From NCBI GenBank assembly GCA_000750105.3, contig JPHH03000050.1, positions 170,041-234,040 on the forward strand: a stretch of 64,000 bases of DNA, read 5' to 3'. The notes under the pieces are model-generated. The model was given only the letters and a program-made list of their open reading frames with translations. It was not told where the DNA came from and did no database searches. Made by a program: the position numbers and the translations under genes. Of the stretch, positions 32,732-43,092 are shown piece after piece (within the stretch, counting starts at the first letter, position 1; every line of letters begins with the position of its first letter). The DNA comes from Tolypocladium sp. Sup5 PDA-1 (lineage: Eukaryota > Ascomycota > Sordariomycetes > Hypocreales > Ophiocordycipitaceae).

Positions 32732-34407
32732 TTACAGAGCAAGCATGCCGGCGCCAACGAGCGCCACAACCAAGTAGAGGTTAACAGCAACCTCACCGAG
32801 CGTAAAGGCGCGAGCCAGAGGAGCTCCCATGACCGCAAAGTTATCCGAAGTAGAGTTCTTGGAAGTGGTCGAGGCGGCGGTGCAGTTACCCTCCTTGGTC
32901 GCCGCCTGGGTCTTGGCTTGGCCATTGAAGTCGCAAGCGTCCGAAGCCTTGTTGAGACTCTGATAATAGGCGTTGAGGACGAAAGCAAGCTTGTCTTGGT
33001 CGGCGCACATGCTGTAGGCGCCGTACACACCCGTGGACGTGTTCCCATTGATACCGCTGCAGAGCTTCGCGTCCTTGCCGCAGATGTAGCCGAAGATGTC
33101 GCCGTAGCTGCTCGACGCGAGACCGCTCGCCGGGACGCACTCGGAGGACTTGACCATGCAGCTGCACACGGACTCGTCCGGGGTCGGGGGCAAGACGGAG
33201 CCGGCTTCCCAGGTTGAGTTTACCTGCGGGCAGCTTGCAGCCTTGTTGGTCGGGTTGTAGTCGGCCATGCTGACGCCCTTGGGGGCAACTGCCCGGACCT
33301 TTTGCTGGAGGGCAGAGAAGTCCTTTAGCTTGGTAGCCGTGTCGCCGTTAACCTTTACCAGGCCTGGTTAATGCATTAGCATGCTGGGACGGTGCTGCGA
33401 AGGTATTGGATTGTGCAAGGGGCTCACCATAATCGTTGACCTCCTCAAAGTACTCGTAAACGATGCCGCCGCTAACAACATCGCTCATGTTCGAAGAGTA
33501 GAGGGCGGTGGTCTCCTCAAAGGTACGGTCTGCAGCGCCGTTGGGGAGGTTGCAGCCATACTCGGCGAAAAACATGGGGACGGAATACGTCTGAAAGAAG
33601 TCGATGAGACGGTTATAGCCCGATGCCTGAAAGTCGCTCGACCCGCACCACGAGTAAATGTTGTAGCCAAAGAAGTCGACGGACTCGTCCGCTGAGCCGC
33701 AGTTGAAGTAGTCTGCAATCTGGTCGCGGATGGGAGGATCGTCGTTGGCAGCATAGCCGACGCCCATCCAGCGGTAATTCTTATCCTTGATATACTTCTT
33801 CGTGTCTCGGATGGCAGCCTTGACGTAGGCGGACGCGCCGGTATTGTTGTTCTGGTTGCTGACCTCATTGCCGGCGAAGAAGCCGACGACGTTGGGGTAC
33901 TGAACAAGAGCATCAACAACTTTTTGGTAGTGCGTGAAAAGATCGACATTCCACTCCGGGTCGTTGCGGTTGATGGACAGGCTAGGCTGGCTGAGGTCGG
34001 AGATGACATAGATGCCAGCATCGTTGAGCAGCTTCATGCAGGCTGAATGGTCCGCAGTCGGGTCGATGGCGTAGGTCCGGATGATGTTGGTACCGAGCTC
34101 GGCGAGGAGAGGGACGTCTCGCTGGCAGCTGCTCGCGTCGCTGAGAGGGTCGACGAAGGTCGCATTGGTGGGCGTGGCACCGGCCGCGGACGTGTCCTGC
34201 TGGTAGGCAACGCCCTTGAGGAAGAATTGGGTTCCGTTCGGGTAGAAGAACTTGGAGCCCTGGAGACGGTTGTTAGCCGGGGATCGCGATGGCTGTGACA
34301 GCAAAACGCCAAGGGAGCCATGCCTTCATCTGAATTGATGGCAGGTCAGCGCCGAGAGCGCCGCCTGCCGCGGCAAACAGTGCCAATGAGAGGCTGAGGA
34401 CGGTCAT
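32732..34407 (-). CDS. GPI-anchored 1,3-beta-glucanosyltransferase (GH72 with X8/CBM43), Gel/Gas family
   Basis: Three exons (34407-34324, 34259-33428, 33363-32732) give 515 residues. Exon 1 encodes the signal peptide; both introns are 64 bp. The first intron begins with GC (AAG|GCATGG) and has a GCTAAC branch and CTCCAG acceptor; reading through it hits a stop. The GH72 catalytic pair is visible: acid/base Glu160 (FFAGNEVS) and nucleophile Glu261 (FFAEYGC). A Cys-rich X8 (CBM43) module follows, from about residue 345 to 450, and the last ~25 residues are a hydrophobic GPI-attachment signal after a Ser/Thr/Asn segment. The enzyme elongates cell-wall beta-1,3-glucan at the outer plasma membrane. 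The X8 module places it with Gas1/Gas2-like (GH72+) members. It appears intact. Confidence 0.94.
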
Positions 34408-35747
34408 TGTGGACGGTAGCGATTGATGTTAGTCGGGTAGTTGATGGACGGGATCGCGACGAGTTGCGACGGGTTGCGACGAGTTGCGCGCTCAAAATGA
34501 TCCGCCAGGCGCAGATCCTCCGGAACCCGAAAGGAGAATAGCAAGAAAACGGGCGTCGAGAGACGTGAAAGAAAGGCGTTCGATGTACGAAGTATCCGTG
34601 TCTAGAGCGAGTGTGAGAGCGCCTGTTGAACGAGAGAAGCAGCCAACGTCAAGGAAATGGCGAGAGATGAAAGAAGTCGGAAACCTCTGACCATGGGAAT
34701 TGGCGCAAGCCAGCGTCTCGCATCGTATTTTAGAGCTCGAGGTCTGGTCCCTTGCCCAGACAGACATGGCTTTCTGGCCGACTCAGCCGGTGCCCTAGAT
34801 GCCGCATTTCCGTCCATCGTGCGCCAGCCAACAGCCACCAGCCCACGAGATGCCGAAGCCGACCAAGACAAGACACCAATGGGGCGGTGCACACGCGGCC
34901 TTCAATGGCGCCCCTTCTTTAGTGCTGTTTCTGCCGGTCGAGTCAAGCCTCACCAGCGGCCAGCGGGTGGATGGGTAAATATAGCAGATGGGCGATGGAC
35001 CAGGGCTGGCTGGGCTGGAATCGGGTTCTTGCCGATGTGCCGTAGCCGCAGACTCGTACGTATTAATACCGATAAAATGTAGCGCGGTTCGCCGTTCACG
35101 TCCACTCGTGCGACGACTGTACCGAGACAGATTGACCGCGATTCAAGCTCTGCCGAAGCTCGCCAACCCAGTCTCCAGCCGGTCCATGACATCTTCCACG
35201 TGCCCGTTCGACCATGAAGGCAACCTTCAGAGCAACTCATCGGGCCATGAATCTCACCGGATCCGGAGCCCTGCCGATTGGCAGGCCGCAAAACGGCATC
35301 GTTCGATCCCCGCCCCAGCCATTGTGCTCTCGGGAGAGCCCGTACGCGATGCGTCTCGCCCTGCACCATGGATACCGGCTGATATCGAATAAACTTCGAT
35401 AACGATGCCTCGGCAGATCAATACGAGTAATCGACCCCGAACTCATCCTGCACCAATTAAAGGTGGCGGGCTGCACCGTGTTGAGGGTTTACGTCGGCGG
35501 AGTTTTGCCCAACTGGGTGGACATCTGCGGAGGTGCGGGGCCGTTCCCGGGACTGGACGCAGGCAAGCAGTCTGTTGCGTCATGAGCAGATCATAAAGCG
35601 TCTTTATGCTACTCGAGCTGCACCAGATGTCTGCAGAAGCATCATCACCTGCCGACGGCACAAGTCGTTGAATCCCCGTCTCTCAACCCCCAATTGATAC
35701 CTCTCTACGGACTACGGTGTACTTCATACCAATCACCTCTGTAAGCC
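34408..35747. other. Divergent intergenic region between GH72 and MDR genes
   Basis: No gene recognised. It contains a 10-bp x3 tandem repeat (34456-34485) close to the GH72 start and a TACGAAGTA-type motif near 34586-34596. It should hold both promoters. Confidence 0.4.
34456..34485. repeat. 10-bp tandem repeat, three copies
   Basis: The unit GCGACGRGTT repeats three times with one A/G difference, 49 bp upstream of the GH72 start codon on the minus strand. It may be a binding-site array or simple slippage. Confidence 0.85.
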
Positions 35748-36770
35748 ATGGCCGAGCACATGAGAGCATGGGAAGTCGCTTCCCCCGGCAACATCGACGC
35801 GAGCCTCAAGCTCAACGACAAGGCAGTCCGGCCGTCCGAAAAGTCCCTCAAAGCCGGCGAGATCCTCATCAAGGTCGTCAGCGCGAGCCTCAACCCGGCA
35901 GACTACAAGCTCCCCGAGATGGGCCTGGTGGCCCGCGGCATCACCACGTTCCCCAAGACCATCGGCATGGACCTCGGCGGCCAGGTCGCCGCGATTGGTG
36001 AGAGCGTCACGGATGTAAATATTGGCGATAGCGTGATAGCCCGCGCGGACCCCCTCAAGGCTCCAGGATCGCTGTCGGAATACGTCGTCGCGCGTCGTGA
36101 CGGCTACGCTCCGCTGTCAAAGGACGCCAACCTTGACTGGGCCGCCGGAGTCGGCACGGCTGGCCTGACGGCTTACCAGACCATCAAGCCGTACGTCAAG
36201 CCCGGCGACAAGATCTTCATCAACGGCGGATCCGGCGGCACGGGCACATTCGGCATACAGATTGGCAAGCTCTTGGGATGCCATGTGACGGTGTCTTGCT
36301 CGACGGCCAAGGCAGCGCTCTGCAAGGACCTCGGCGCCGACGAAATCATCGACTACAAGACCACAGACGTGCTGGAGACGCTCAAGAAAGCAGGACCAGT
36401 GTACAGCCTCGCGGTCGACAACGTCGGCACCTCGCCGCCACACCTCTACAAATCATCGTCCACCTTTCTCACCCCGGAGGCGCCGTTCGTATTGGTCGCC
36501 GGCGGCGCGTCATGGAGCAACTTTGTGCAGGTCGCGAGCGCGCTGTTCCGGCCGGCGATACTGGGAGGCGGCAAGAACAAGGTCGTGATATATCTGACCA
36601 AGAATAGCCGCGAAGACCTCTCGCAGCTTGCGCAGTGGTTGGGGGAAGGCAAGCTCAAAACGGCGGTGGAGTCGACGTATGGGTTTGAGGATGTGTTGAG
36701 CGCATTTGAGCACCTCAAGAAGGGGTCTACCGCGGGCAAGGTTGTGGTGCATGTTGCACCAAAGGCTTGA
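35748..36770 (+). CDS. Zinc-independent quinone-type oxidoreductase (MDR superfamily)
   Basis: Single exon, 340 residues. The N-terminal GroES-like domain has the PADYK signature of the quinone-reductase branch, and the nucleotide-binding domain has GGSGGTGTFGIQIGK at about residues 164-178, the NADPH-binding glycine motif. The cysteines that hold structural and catalytic zinc in alcohol dehydrogenases are absent. Related enzymes reduce quinones or enones, and some are trans-acting enoyl reductases in polyketide pathways; no polyketide synthase is present here, so general detoxification or redox metabolism is the safer reading. A second in-frame ATG lies at 35760; the first is chosen because AGCC-ATGG is the better context. 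Confidence 0.9.
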   Translation: MAEHMRAWEVASPGNIDASLKLNDKAVRPSEKSLKAGEILIKVVSASLNPADYKLPEMGLVARGITTFPKTIGMDLGGQVAAIGESVTDVNIGDSVIARADPLKAPGSLSEYVVARRDGYAPLSKDANLDWAAGVGTAGLTAYQTIKPYVKPGDKIFINGGSGGTGTFGIQIGKLLGCHVTVSCSTAKAALCKDLGADEIIDYKTTDVLETLKKAGPVYSLAVDNVGTSPPHLYKSSSTFLTPEAPFVLVAGGASWSNFVQVASALFRPAILGGGKNKVVIYLTKNSREDLSQLAQWLGEGKLKTAVESTYGFEDVLSAFEHLKKGSTAGKVVVHVAPKA

Positions 36771-37216
36771 CGAAGTAACTTGTTGGAGTGCGGCCATTTG
36801 AATCCCGCCTCGGGGCGGAACAAACAAAGAACGATGGAATCGGTCGTTGATTGTTGCCATAGCGTGGAATTAACTTGTTTGATTATGCCTATTCCTCCCA
36901 GGATCCCACCTTGGCAATTGCCGTTCGTGTTCCCAGCCATTTGGCAAACAACTGCTCTCAACTGCCTTCAAAACGGTGTTGATCACCCTTTTGACCCCAG
37001 TGTTGAGCAATACCATCACGAGCAGCGCAGGTGCGCACCGCATCATTGGCGGAATTCAGAGCAGTGCAGCTGCAACGCGTTTGCCTGCGCGAGGTGGCAG
37101 GCATGAACCGTTTGCTATAGGCCCCGTTCACTTGGTGACCGTGCCTTTCTTCCCCTCCTTTCCTCTTCTTCCTCCTCTTCCCGTTCATTCCCTTTCTTCA
37201 CCCTTTGTCAGAAACA
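36771..37216. other. Intergenic; CT-rich leader at its right end
   Basis: No gene. The CT-rich tract at about 37145-37205 directly before ATG 37217 is a typical fungal 5' leader. Confidence 0.4.
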
Positions 37217-37787
37217 ATGGAGAAACGTCCCTGGCGCCCCGAATCCGACCGAGCAGGCACGTCGCAAGGCCCGGACAGAGACCAGATACTGCAGCTCGTG
37301 ATGGCGCGCTTGGACGACATTCAGCAAGAGCAGCAGGAGCAGCGACAGGAACTCACTCGGATCTACTCGGCACTCGAGGCTCTTTCCCGGGAGAATGTTG
37401 CAAGGTGATGCCTCTGTGGACGTTGGACGTGAGCGTCAAGTTCCTGCATGCTGATGGAGACCACCTAGGGATCGGAACCGGCTAATCGCCACCGAAAACA
37501 CCGGTCCGGTCAGCGGCAGTCATCCATTGAAACCTCTATGGAGCTTGCTTACGGGCGAGGAGATCCAGCCTTTTCCAGCCTGCGTACGCGACATTTACCA
37601 TCTCGACCGTGAGTGCTTCCCTTTCATAGGATTGAAAGAGACACGCCGTGCTAACACTGGCTCTCGCTGTTTAGCAGACTCTACCACTCGGATATTGACG
37701 GAACTCAAGCCGAGCATCGACGGAGACCAGCCGGAACGAGAGCGGCGAGTCTTACTTGCCTCTGGGGTGGGCCGCATTGCGCTTTGA
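37217..37787 (+). CDS. Small coiled-coil fungal protein, hypothetical (three exons)
   Basis: Joining 37217-37404, 37469-37608 and 37675-37787 (introns 64 and 66 bp) yields 146 residues without a stop. Support: a CT-rich leader before an ACA-ATGG start, a GTGAGT donor and GCTAAC branch in intron 2, and coherent protein on both sides. The N-terminal half is a Gln/Glu-rich coiled coil (from DQILQLVMARLDD to ALEALSREN). The C-terminal half has a PL-x4-TGE-x-I-x2-FP segment followed by two short helices, a layout I associate with a widespread fungal family of unknown function. Intron 1 uses a weaker GTGATG donor. Intron 2 has two possible in-frame acceptors (37674 or 37677), altering one residue. 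No domain of known function is seen. Confidence 0.62.
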
Positions 37788-38563
37788 AGTCCCGAAGATT
37801 GGTAGCGAATGAGGCATCGATTGATGGCGGCGTTTTGCTGGTTGCAATATGTTGCTTGCAGCGTAGGGAACAGAAGATGGCGGATGGATGAGAAGAAGCC
37901 GACTGAGCTGCCTTGACTCTGTCTCTGATACAAGGCATGGATGCCGCGCACACTCGGCCCGCGCAACAAACCAGGATTCCAAGTAAAGTACGTGTCCTCT
38001 CGGTGAGGCACTTGCCCGCTGAATAAAGGCACTGGACCCGTCAGAGGAGTCGAGTCGAGTCACTGCCAACATTACAAGGATAGCAGCTAAATCTAGTCCG
38101 AGGCAAACGGCCAAACCAATGGGCCAATGCCGTAGCGACGAAAAGGGCAACTTCTCACGTTAGGGTCCACACGCTCTTCACTGCCAACTCGACTCATTTG
38201 ACATTATTTGACTTTCACATGTCCAACCTCAATCCATTTCGGTTCTGCACGTCAAGGACTCTTGTGCGTCCCTGGTACCCAGTAGTACATGGGTTGTTGC
38301 TTGAGCACGGGCCGTTCACCGAACCAATATTTAAGTTCTACTGCAGCCACCAGCCACCACACACCTCACAAGCTCTGCAGGAGACGCTCATTGCCTGGTT
38401 CGTGAGCCTCTTGATTCATATGATCTCTACAACAAATGATGGACTTATATATTACGATTCCGGAAACCCTAATTTTTATATATAAGATCTTTACTAAGCT
38501 CGATAAGTTTATAAAAGACCTTAAATATAGGATGGCTCCCCACACCGGACATCTGCACACGCC
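37788..38563. other. Intergenic with an AT-rich patch
   Basis: No gene. An AT-rich patch at about 38440-38535 has markedly different composition from its neighbours and resembles RIP-decayed repeat DNA. Confidence 0.4.
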
Positions 38564-39019
38564 ATGGAGCAACTGTCCTCTGCCCTTGCAGAACAGTCAT
38601 CACCACGCGCAACCGTCCCTAGAACTCAAGTGGGAAAAACGGGCGCGGCCAAGCGCCAGCGGCTTTCTCGCCATGGGACCATGATCAACGATCTAAAAGA
38701 AGCCATAACCGCCCTCGAGCGTAAGTACAAAATCGTCCAGGGCCAGCGTTGGCTTCACGAACGACGCACATTCGGTATTTGGTCTAGCGACATGTGGCAT
38801 AGAGGCAGAGAAGAGTGAACTAGGGGAGACTGCCAACAGACGGCAATGATTGATGTGGAGAGCGCCTAAGGCAAAGTTCAAAGGGCCGAGTTCGCACTGG
38901 GAGAGCTAGGAGAGGACAGGGGCTGGATGGGACAGTCCATCAGCCGCCTCAAGGATAGCCTGAAGGGTCTCATGTGTATAGAAGCAAGAGTCATTCCAGC
39001 GTCTGAGGCTTGTAGCTAG
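38564..39019 (+). CDS. Possible small coiled-coil protein (two exons)
   Basis: A tentative gene: exon 38564-38720, donor GTAAGT at 38721, and an exon from 38871 to 39019 give 101 residues with a continuous heptad pattern across the junction (LKEAITALER then KVQRAEFALGEL). An alternative acceptor at 38802 gives 67 residues ending at 38849. The 150-bp intron would be longer than others in the window and lacks a clear branch site. Composition and the coiled coil resemble the neighbouring small gene, but no family is recognised. Confidence 0.3.
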
Positions 39020-39343
39020 AGGAGTCTACTTGGAAAATATTCCATACCAGGCAAGTCCGGGAGGCTCCGAATCTGTCGTTGCCCTGTTTCAACCCGGCGG
39101 CCGTGTTGCACCAGAGAGCAGTCAAGGAGCAGCAAAAAGCTGTTACCGCAGCCCGTTTGAGGCTATTCCGCGAACCTGGCATTTTTTGTATGGCAACACT
39201 CATAGTAAAGTCTTTGCCTTTGCATTTGCATTAAAAGTATAGGGAAAACCCCAAATTTGGAAGGAGGGGACAAAAACCTATACAAGGCATCGTACGAAAA
39301 GCTCTCGCACCCCAACGCATCCCAACGCATCCTACGGGTTGGC
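39020..39343. other. Intergenic
   Basis: Nothing recognised. A 10-bp direct duplication (CCAACGCATC twice) sits at about 39312-39331, just past the G1 peptidase stop. Confidence 0.35.
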
Positions 39344-40348
39344 TCACTTCGTAGGAATATAAGTCTCATTGGTCCTCCTCTCCGCCACAATCCCCACGAC
39401 CTTGTTGTTCGAGAGATCACTCCGTCCCGTCGACAGGACCTCGCCGTCCTGGTCCGCCTGCAAGAAGATGGCACCCGTGAGGTCCCTGTGCCTCCGCCGG
39501 TGGCGGTTGTCCTGCTCCACGGCCTCGCAGTCGAAGATGAAGGTAGCCCCGAGGTACGCCGTCTTTGGAGGGCTGCTTTCCCTGGAGGCTTCGACGATCC
39601 ATTCCGCAGAGTTGCCTTGGAGCGAGACACCGTTGGGTGCCGTAACGTGGAAGCTGGTGTAAGTGCAGGCAGAGTCGTTGTAGAAGTATATCATGGCACT
39701 GGTAGAATCTTTCGCCCTGATGTAGGAATGGACGAGGTCTCCTGGCTTGATCTGAAACCCGGTCAGTCTCCAGGCGTGCTGGGGATACCACTCCCACCAA
39801 GCATGGGTATGGTACTCGGTGTCTTGGTGGATGGATGTGGTGCAGATGTGTCCTGTCCCGGCCTGGAGGACGTCGTGGCTCTTATGGCCATCAATCCCGA
39901 CCCACGTAGCGGCTCTGAATGTACCCGAGTCCCAGTGAGCCGGCTTCCAGGCCTGGTTGTCCGGGAACGGCCGCGAGACATCCCAGGATCCCCGAATCTC
40001 CTCAAACTTGTAGCCCTGGGTGGCTGAGATGACGGCACCCGACCACCGCTTCCGCTTGTGTACCACCGACTGTTGCTCCCCAGAACTGGCCGGACGCTCG
40101 TTGAGAGGTTCGAATCCAGGGGGGACATAGGTGCGTGGCCACGAGCAAACCTTCATCCACCAGGCATACGACTCTGGCTCGGATGACGGGTCCGGGCGTG
40201 GAGGAAGGCCATGCCTGACGAGAAGGTCGTTGCTCGCTCCCATGGGATCAAATCCCGGCGGTGGCGCCTCGGGCAGCTGTACTCCTTCTGGCAGACCTCC
40301 CAAGATGCCACTCAACGTGTCATCCCTGGTGAGACGTATGGAATCCAT
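39344..40348 (-). CDS. G1 (eqolisin-like) peptidase family protein without signal peptide
   Basis: Single exon, 334 residues. From residue ~100 it follows the eqolisin/G1 glutamic peptidase pattern: RWSGAVI, TWVGIDG, VLQAG with the catalytic Gln at 162, AWWEWYP, and AEWIVEA with the catalytic Glu at 249, so both catalytic residues are kept. Classical members are secreted acid proteases with a signal and propeptide. Here the N-terminus begins with a short polar stretch, then a Pro-rich PPPGFDPMGASNDLLVRHGLPPRPDP segment, and has no hydrophobic signal. This N-terminal variant recurs in fungal G1-like proteins as I recall them, and suggests cytosolic or unconventional location. Activity is not assured. 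Confidence 0.85.
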   Translation of the reverse strand: MDSIRLTRDDTLSGILGGLPEGVQLPEAPPPGFDPMGASNDLLVRHGLPPRPDPSSEPESYAWWMKVCSWPRTYVPPGFEPLNERPASSGEQQSVVHKRKRWSGAVISATQGYKFEEIRGSWDVSRPFPDNQAWKPAHWDSGTFRAATWVGIDGHKSHDVLQAGTGHICTTSIHQDTEYHTHAWWEWYPQHAWRLTGFQIKPGDLVHSYIRAKDSTSAMIYFYNDSACTYTSFHVTAPNGVSLQGNSAEWIVEASRESSPPKTAYLGATFIFDCEAVEQDNRHRRRHRDLTGAIFLQADQDGEVLSTGRSDLSNNKVVGIVAERRTNETYIPTK

Positions 40349-42867
40349 GGCTATTTACTTGGATGCTATTGGATTATGTGAGGAGTAGTTATGACAAGCA
40401 ATAATTATGGACGGTAAATTTAGCGACGTACCTCGGCAGAACGACTTGGCAGGCTTGGTTCCAAGAAAGTAGAAATATAGAGACAGAGCGCTTGCCTTGC
40501 AGCCTTTACATCAAAGGTCGATTCATAGGACCTTTTTATATGTCCATCATAATATCAAACACGCAGAAGTTGAGGCCCGGCAGCCGCTGGCAGAAACTGA
40601 CGCGTGAAGTGTTTGCAATTCGTCGCCTTGGCTCCGAAGCCACTCCTTGGGCAATTCGCACAATCCGCATCTCAAGAGCCTCATCCTGCACTTCTGCCAC
40701 CCTTGCCAGCTGTTGAATAAGTGCCCGATTGGACATGTCCTGATGTGAACCGGCGAGTCCGGGTTAAAGTGTAGATGCAAGGTTGCTTGGTAATGCATGT
40801 TCGAGATGCGATGGATTTGCGAAAGCGTGCTTCTTGCTAAGCAAAAGCTGAGCCTACCCATTTGATAATCAGACGCAAGGCAAACAGGCCGTATTCTAGA
40901 CTGTCGTCGACGGCATCACTACCTTGACCCTCGCCACCTATGAGCAGTGGTAGACGGAGCTCATCCAGGGATTCTGCCAACGCCTTGCCATACGCGCCTT
41001 CTCGGCAGCAAATGAGCGTTGGGCGGACAGGCAATATTGAAAGCCACACGGCTGGGATAGTTTCCGTACCCTTGCCTCTGCAGGACGCATCAACGAGTTC
41101 ATCCGGGCGCGGCCGCAAAATATCTTAGCAGCCAGGTCGGGCGTGACTGCTCAGGAGCCAAGTGGCTGCTACTTTGTATCCACGTATACCACTCATCTCT
41201 ACTCGAGCCTCTCCGGCGTCTCCGCAAATATGCAGCTTCCGGCCCAGGGGAACCTGCCTTTGGATGTCTACAATAGCACATGATCGGAGATCAATGCGAG
41301 GATTCCGGGACGGAAGCTGGGCAACATTCCGCCCCGACATGCGAGACCTTGAAGGCCCTGCCAGTTCTCTTCTCGGATGAGCGGCAGTTGCACCCTCCTG
41401 GGCTTTATCAACATATATTCGACTAGGATGACAGGGTTGCATCGAGAGTCGAGACTCAGGCGCAGCGTGCAAGGAGGGGCAAGTTGGGTGGCATCGGCGC
41501 ATCGCTCACCCTCCCTCGAGGTCCATACGGCACTGCTCAATATCAGCCTCACTTTTCCGACCTATGGAATACGGCAGACATTCCTCCCGGCCGGTACTTT
41601 TTCTAGTGGTTGTTCAGTTACACAGCTAGCTACGAGGCACGGCCAACTTATCCCCTGGTCTCGGACTCTAGGCATTAAGAAAACATGAACATACTTGTGA
41701 GGGGATCGAATGACAGCCCCCAGTTTCACCGACTTGGACCGCCAAGTGGCAATATTCTTGAGCCTCAACACTGCGCTGTCCAATCAAGCATCGAGACTTG
41801 CCACGTGTTTTGTGTTTAGGCAGCCACGCAGCTGTCATCAAATCGTTTGGACTTGTGCAAGCCGTGTCATGTACGCCTTGGGTGGTTGGCGGATTGGCTG
41901 GCTGGGGTGGCAAGGTGCGTCTCCAAAGACTCCAGTCAGCCGTCAGCTACATGGACGAAAGGAGCATCCAGACGACCAAGTTCCGGTCGTCTATTCTAGA
42001 TTACCAACGCCGTATCACCGGCGCCGTCATCCATATTTCCGAGCCAGACGTCGTGCCCCTCTCTATAGGCTAGATACCAGTATAGGAATGTTCCTACTCG
42101 AACAATGATGGTATTGAATATAGGAGGATGTGAATCTTGGATCATCTACCCATCTTCCTTCATCGGTCTAACCTGCCACCGCCGAAATTCCTAACACCTT
42201 GACATTGAATGCCGGCGAATATTCCTCCTCTCGCCATCGCTTTAACCGCTGCAGTGTGGCAATTAACCTAAAGACGCCGAACTCGTTTCTGGTACTGTCT
42301 ATCGGCAAGGCTCCATGCGTCGTCGCACTCGGACATCCTCCCCTAGTGTCGTGGCGACGAAGAGCCATTCGTGGCCGTGGATGATGATTCCGGCCAAGAA
42401 CTCGACGCGTGGCGCCCATAATAGCGGGGAGAAGCCGATAGGCGGTGAAGATGCCTCCATCTGGCCATAACGATGCTCCAAGCTTGCATATAGTGACGCG
42501 CCCCCCCCCCCCCCCCCCACCCTTCCTCCTAGAGTTCCTCTTGCATACACGATATACGCACAAGATGTAGATAATCATCTCACGACCGGGAAGAAAGTCC
42601 TCTATGAGTCGGGTAGGAGTCAGTCTTAATTTCAAGCGGAGTGAGCGTAGTTGTCTAGTTTAAATACATAAACGTAACGTTGCTGGTTGCTAGGCAGTAG
42701 TTGTTGCCTATGATTGGATGAGCTATCTTGACAGTACTTACAGCACTTTCCACTCCCCGAGTCTCCCCTTCCCCTAGATTCCCACCCGGTTTCCAAGAAG
42801 AAGGTCCTTTCCGTAACCACGAGCTTCCCGTGCCATATCTTTTCGCGACCGGAAGGACATTCCGTGT
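40349..42867. other. Gene-poor region, possible decayed coding DNA
   Basis: Short minus-strand frames at 40536-40736 and 40837-41118 read like protein (for example a helix-like segment with QQLARVAEVQDEALEMRIV) but cannot be joined into a gene or assigned. They may be a decayed gene. A C18 run lies at 42501-42518. Nothing else is supportable. Confidence 0.35.
42501..42518. repeat. C18 homopolymer
   Basis: Eighteen consecutive C residues on the plus strand, in non-coding DNA. Confidence 0.95.
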
Positions 42868-43092
42868 TTATCGGCAAAACCCAAAACAGTCGGCACAATT
42901 GGGAGGAGTGACGCAAGTAGTGCATCCGTAGGGGCACGGGATCCCGACGAGACCGCCGCAGCGTTCACCGCGGCACTTCGCCTGCTGGGAGGCTAGCTCA
43001 TCCGATTTGGCGAAGTTGTCCGGAGCAGGATGGGCAATGGTAAGCGCAGAACAACCCAGGACCATTGCTGTAAGGATGGTCTTGGCGAGCAT
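42868..43092 (-). CDS. Small secreted cysteine-rich protein (8 Cys), effector-like
   Basis: A 74-residue product with a clear signal peptide (hydrophobic core VLGCSALTIA, likely cleavage near residue 20) and a mature part with eight cysteines at 40, 45, 53, 57, 60, 66, 69 and 73, spaced CxxxxC, CxxxC, CxxC, CxxC, CxxxC. It contains Pro/Gly turns between the cysteines. The size and even Cys number fit a disulphide-stabilised extracellular peptide (effector, antimicrobial or lectin-like); no named family is recognised. The ATG is preceded by an A-rich leader. It stands alone in gene-poor DNA. Confidence 0.68.
   Translation of the reverse strand: MLAKTILTAMVLGCSALTIAHPAPDNFAKSDELASQQAKCRGERCGGLVGIPCPYGCTTCVTPPNCADCFGFCR

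Noticed and set aside
33348..34304. Starting the GH72 gene at 34304
   Set aside because: The first 15 codons of that frame are intronic; the spliced exon at 34407-34324 supplies a proper signal peptide.
40098..40125. tRNA T-loop-like GGTTCGAATCC
   Set aside because: It lies within the G1 peptidase coding region and has no matching acceptor stem or anticodon arm nearby.
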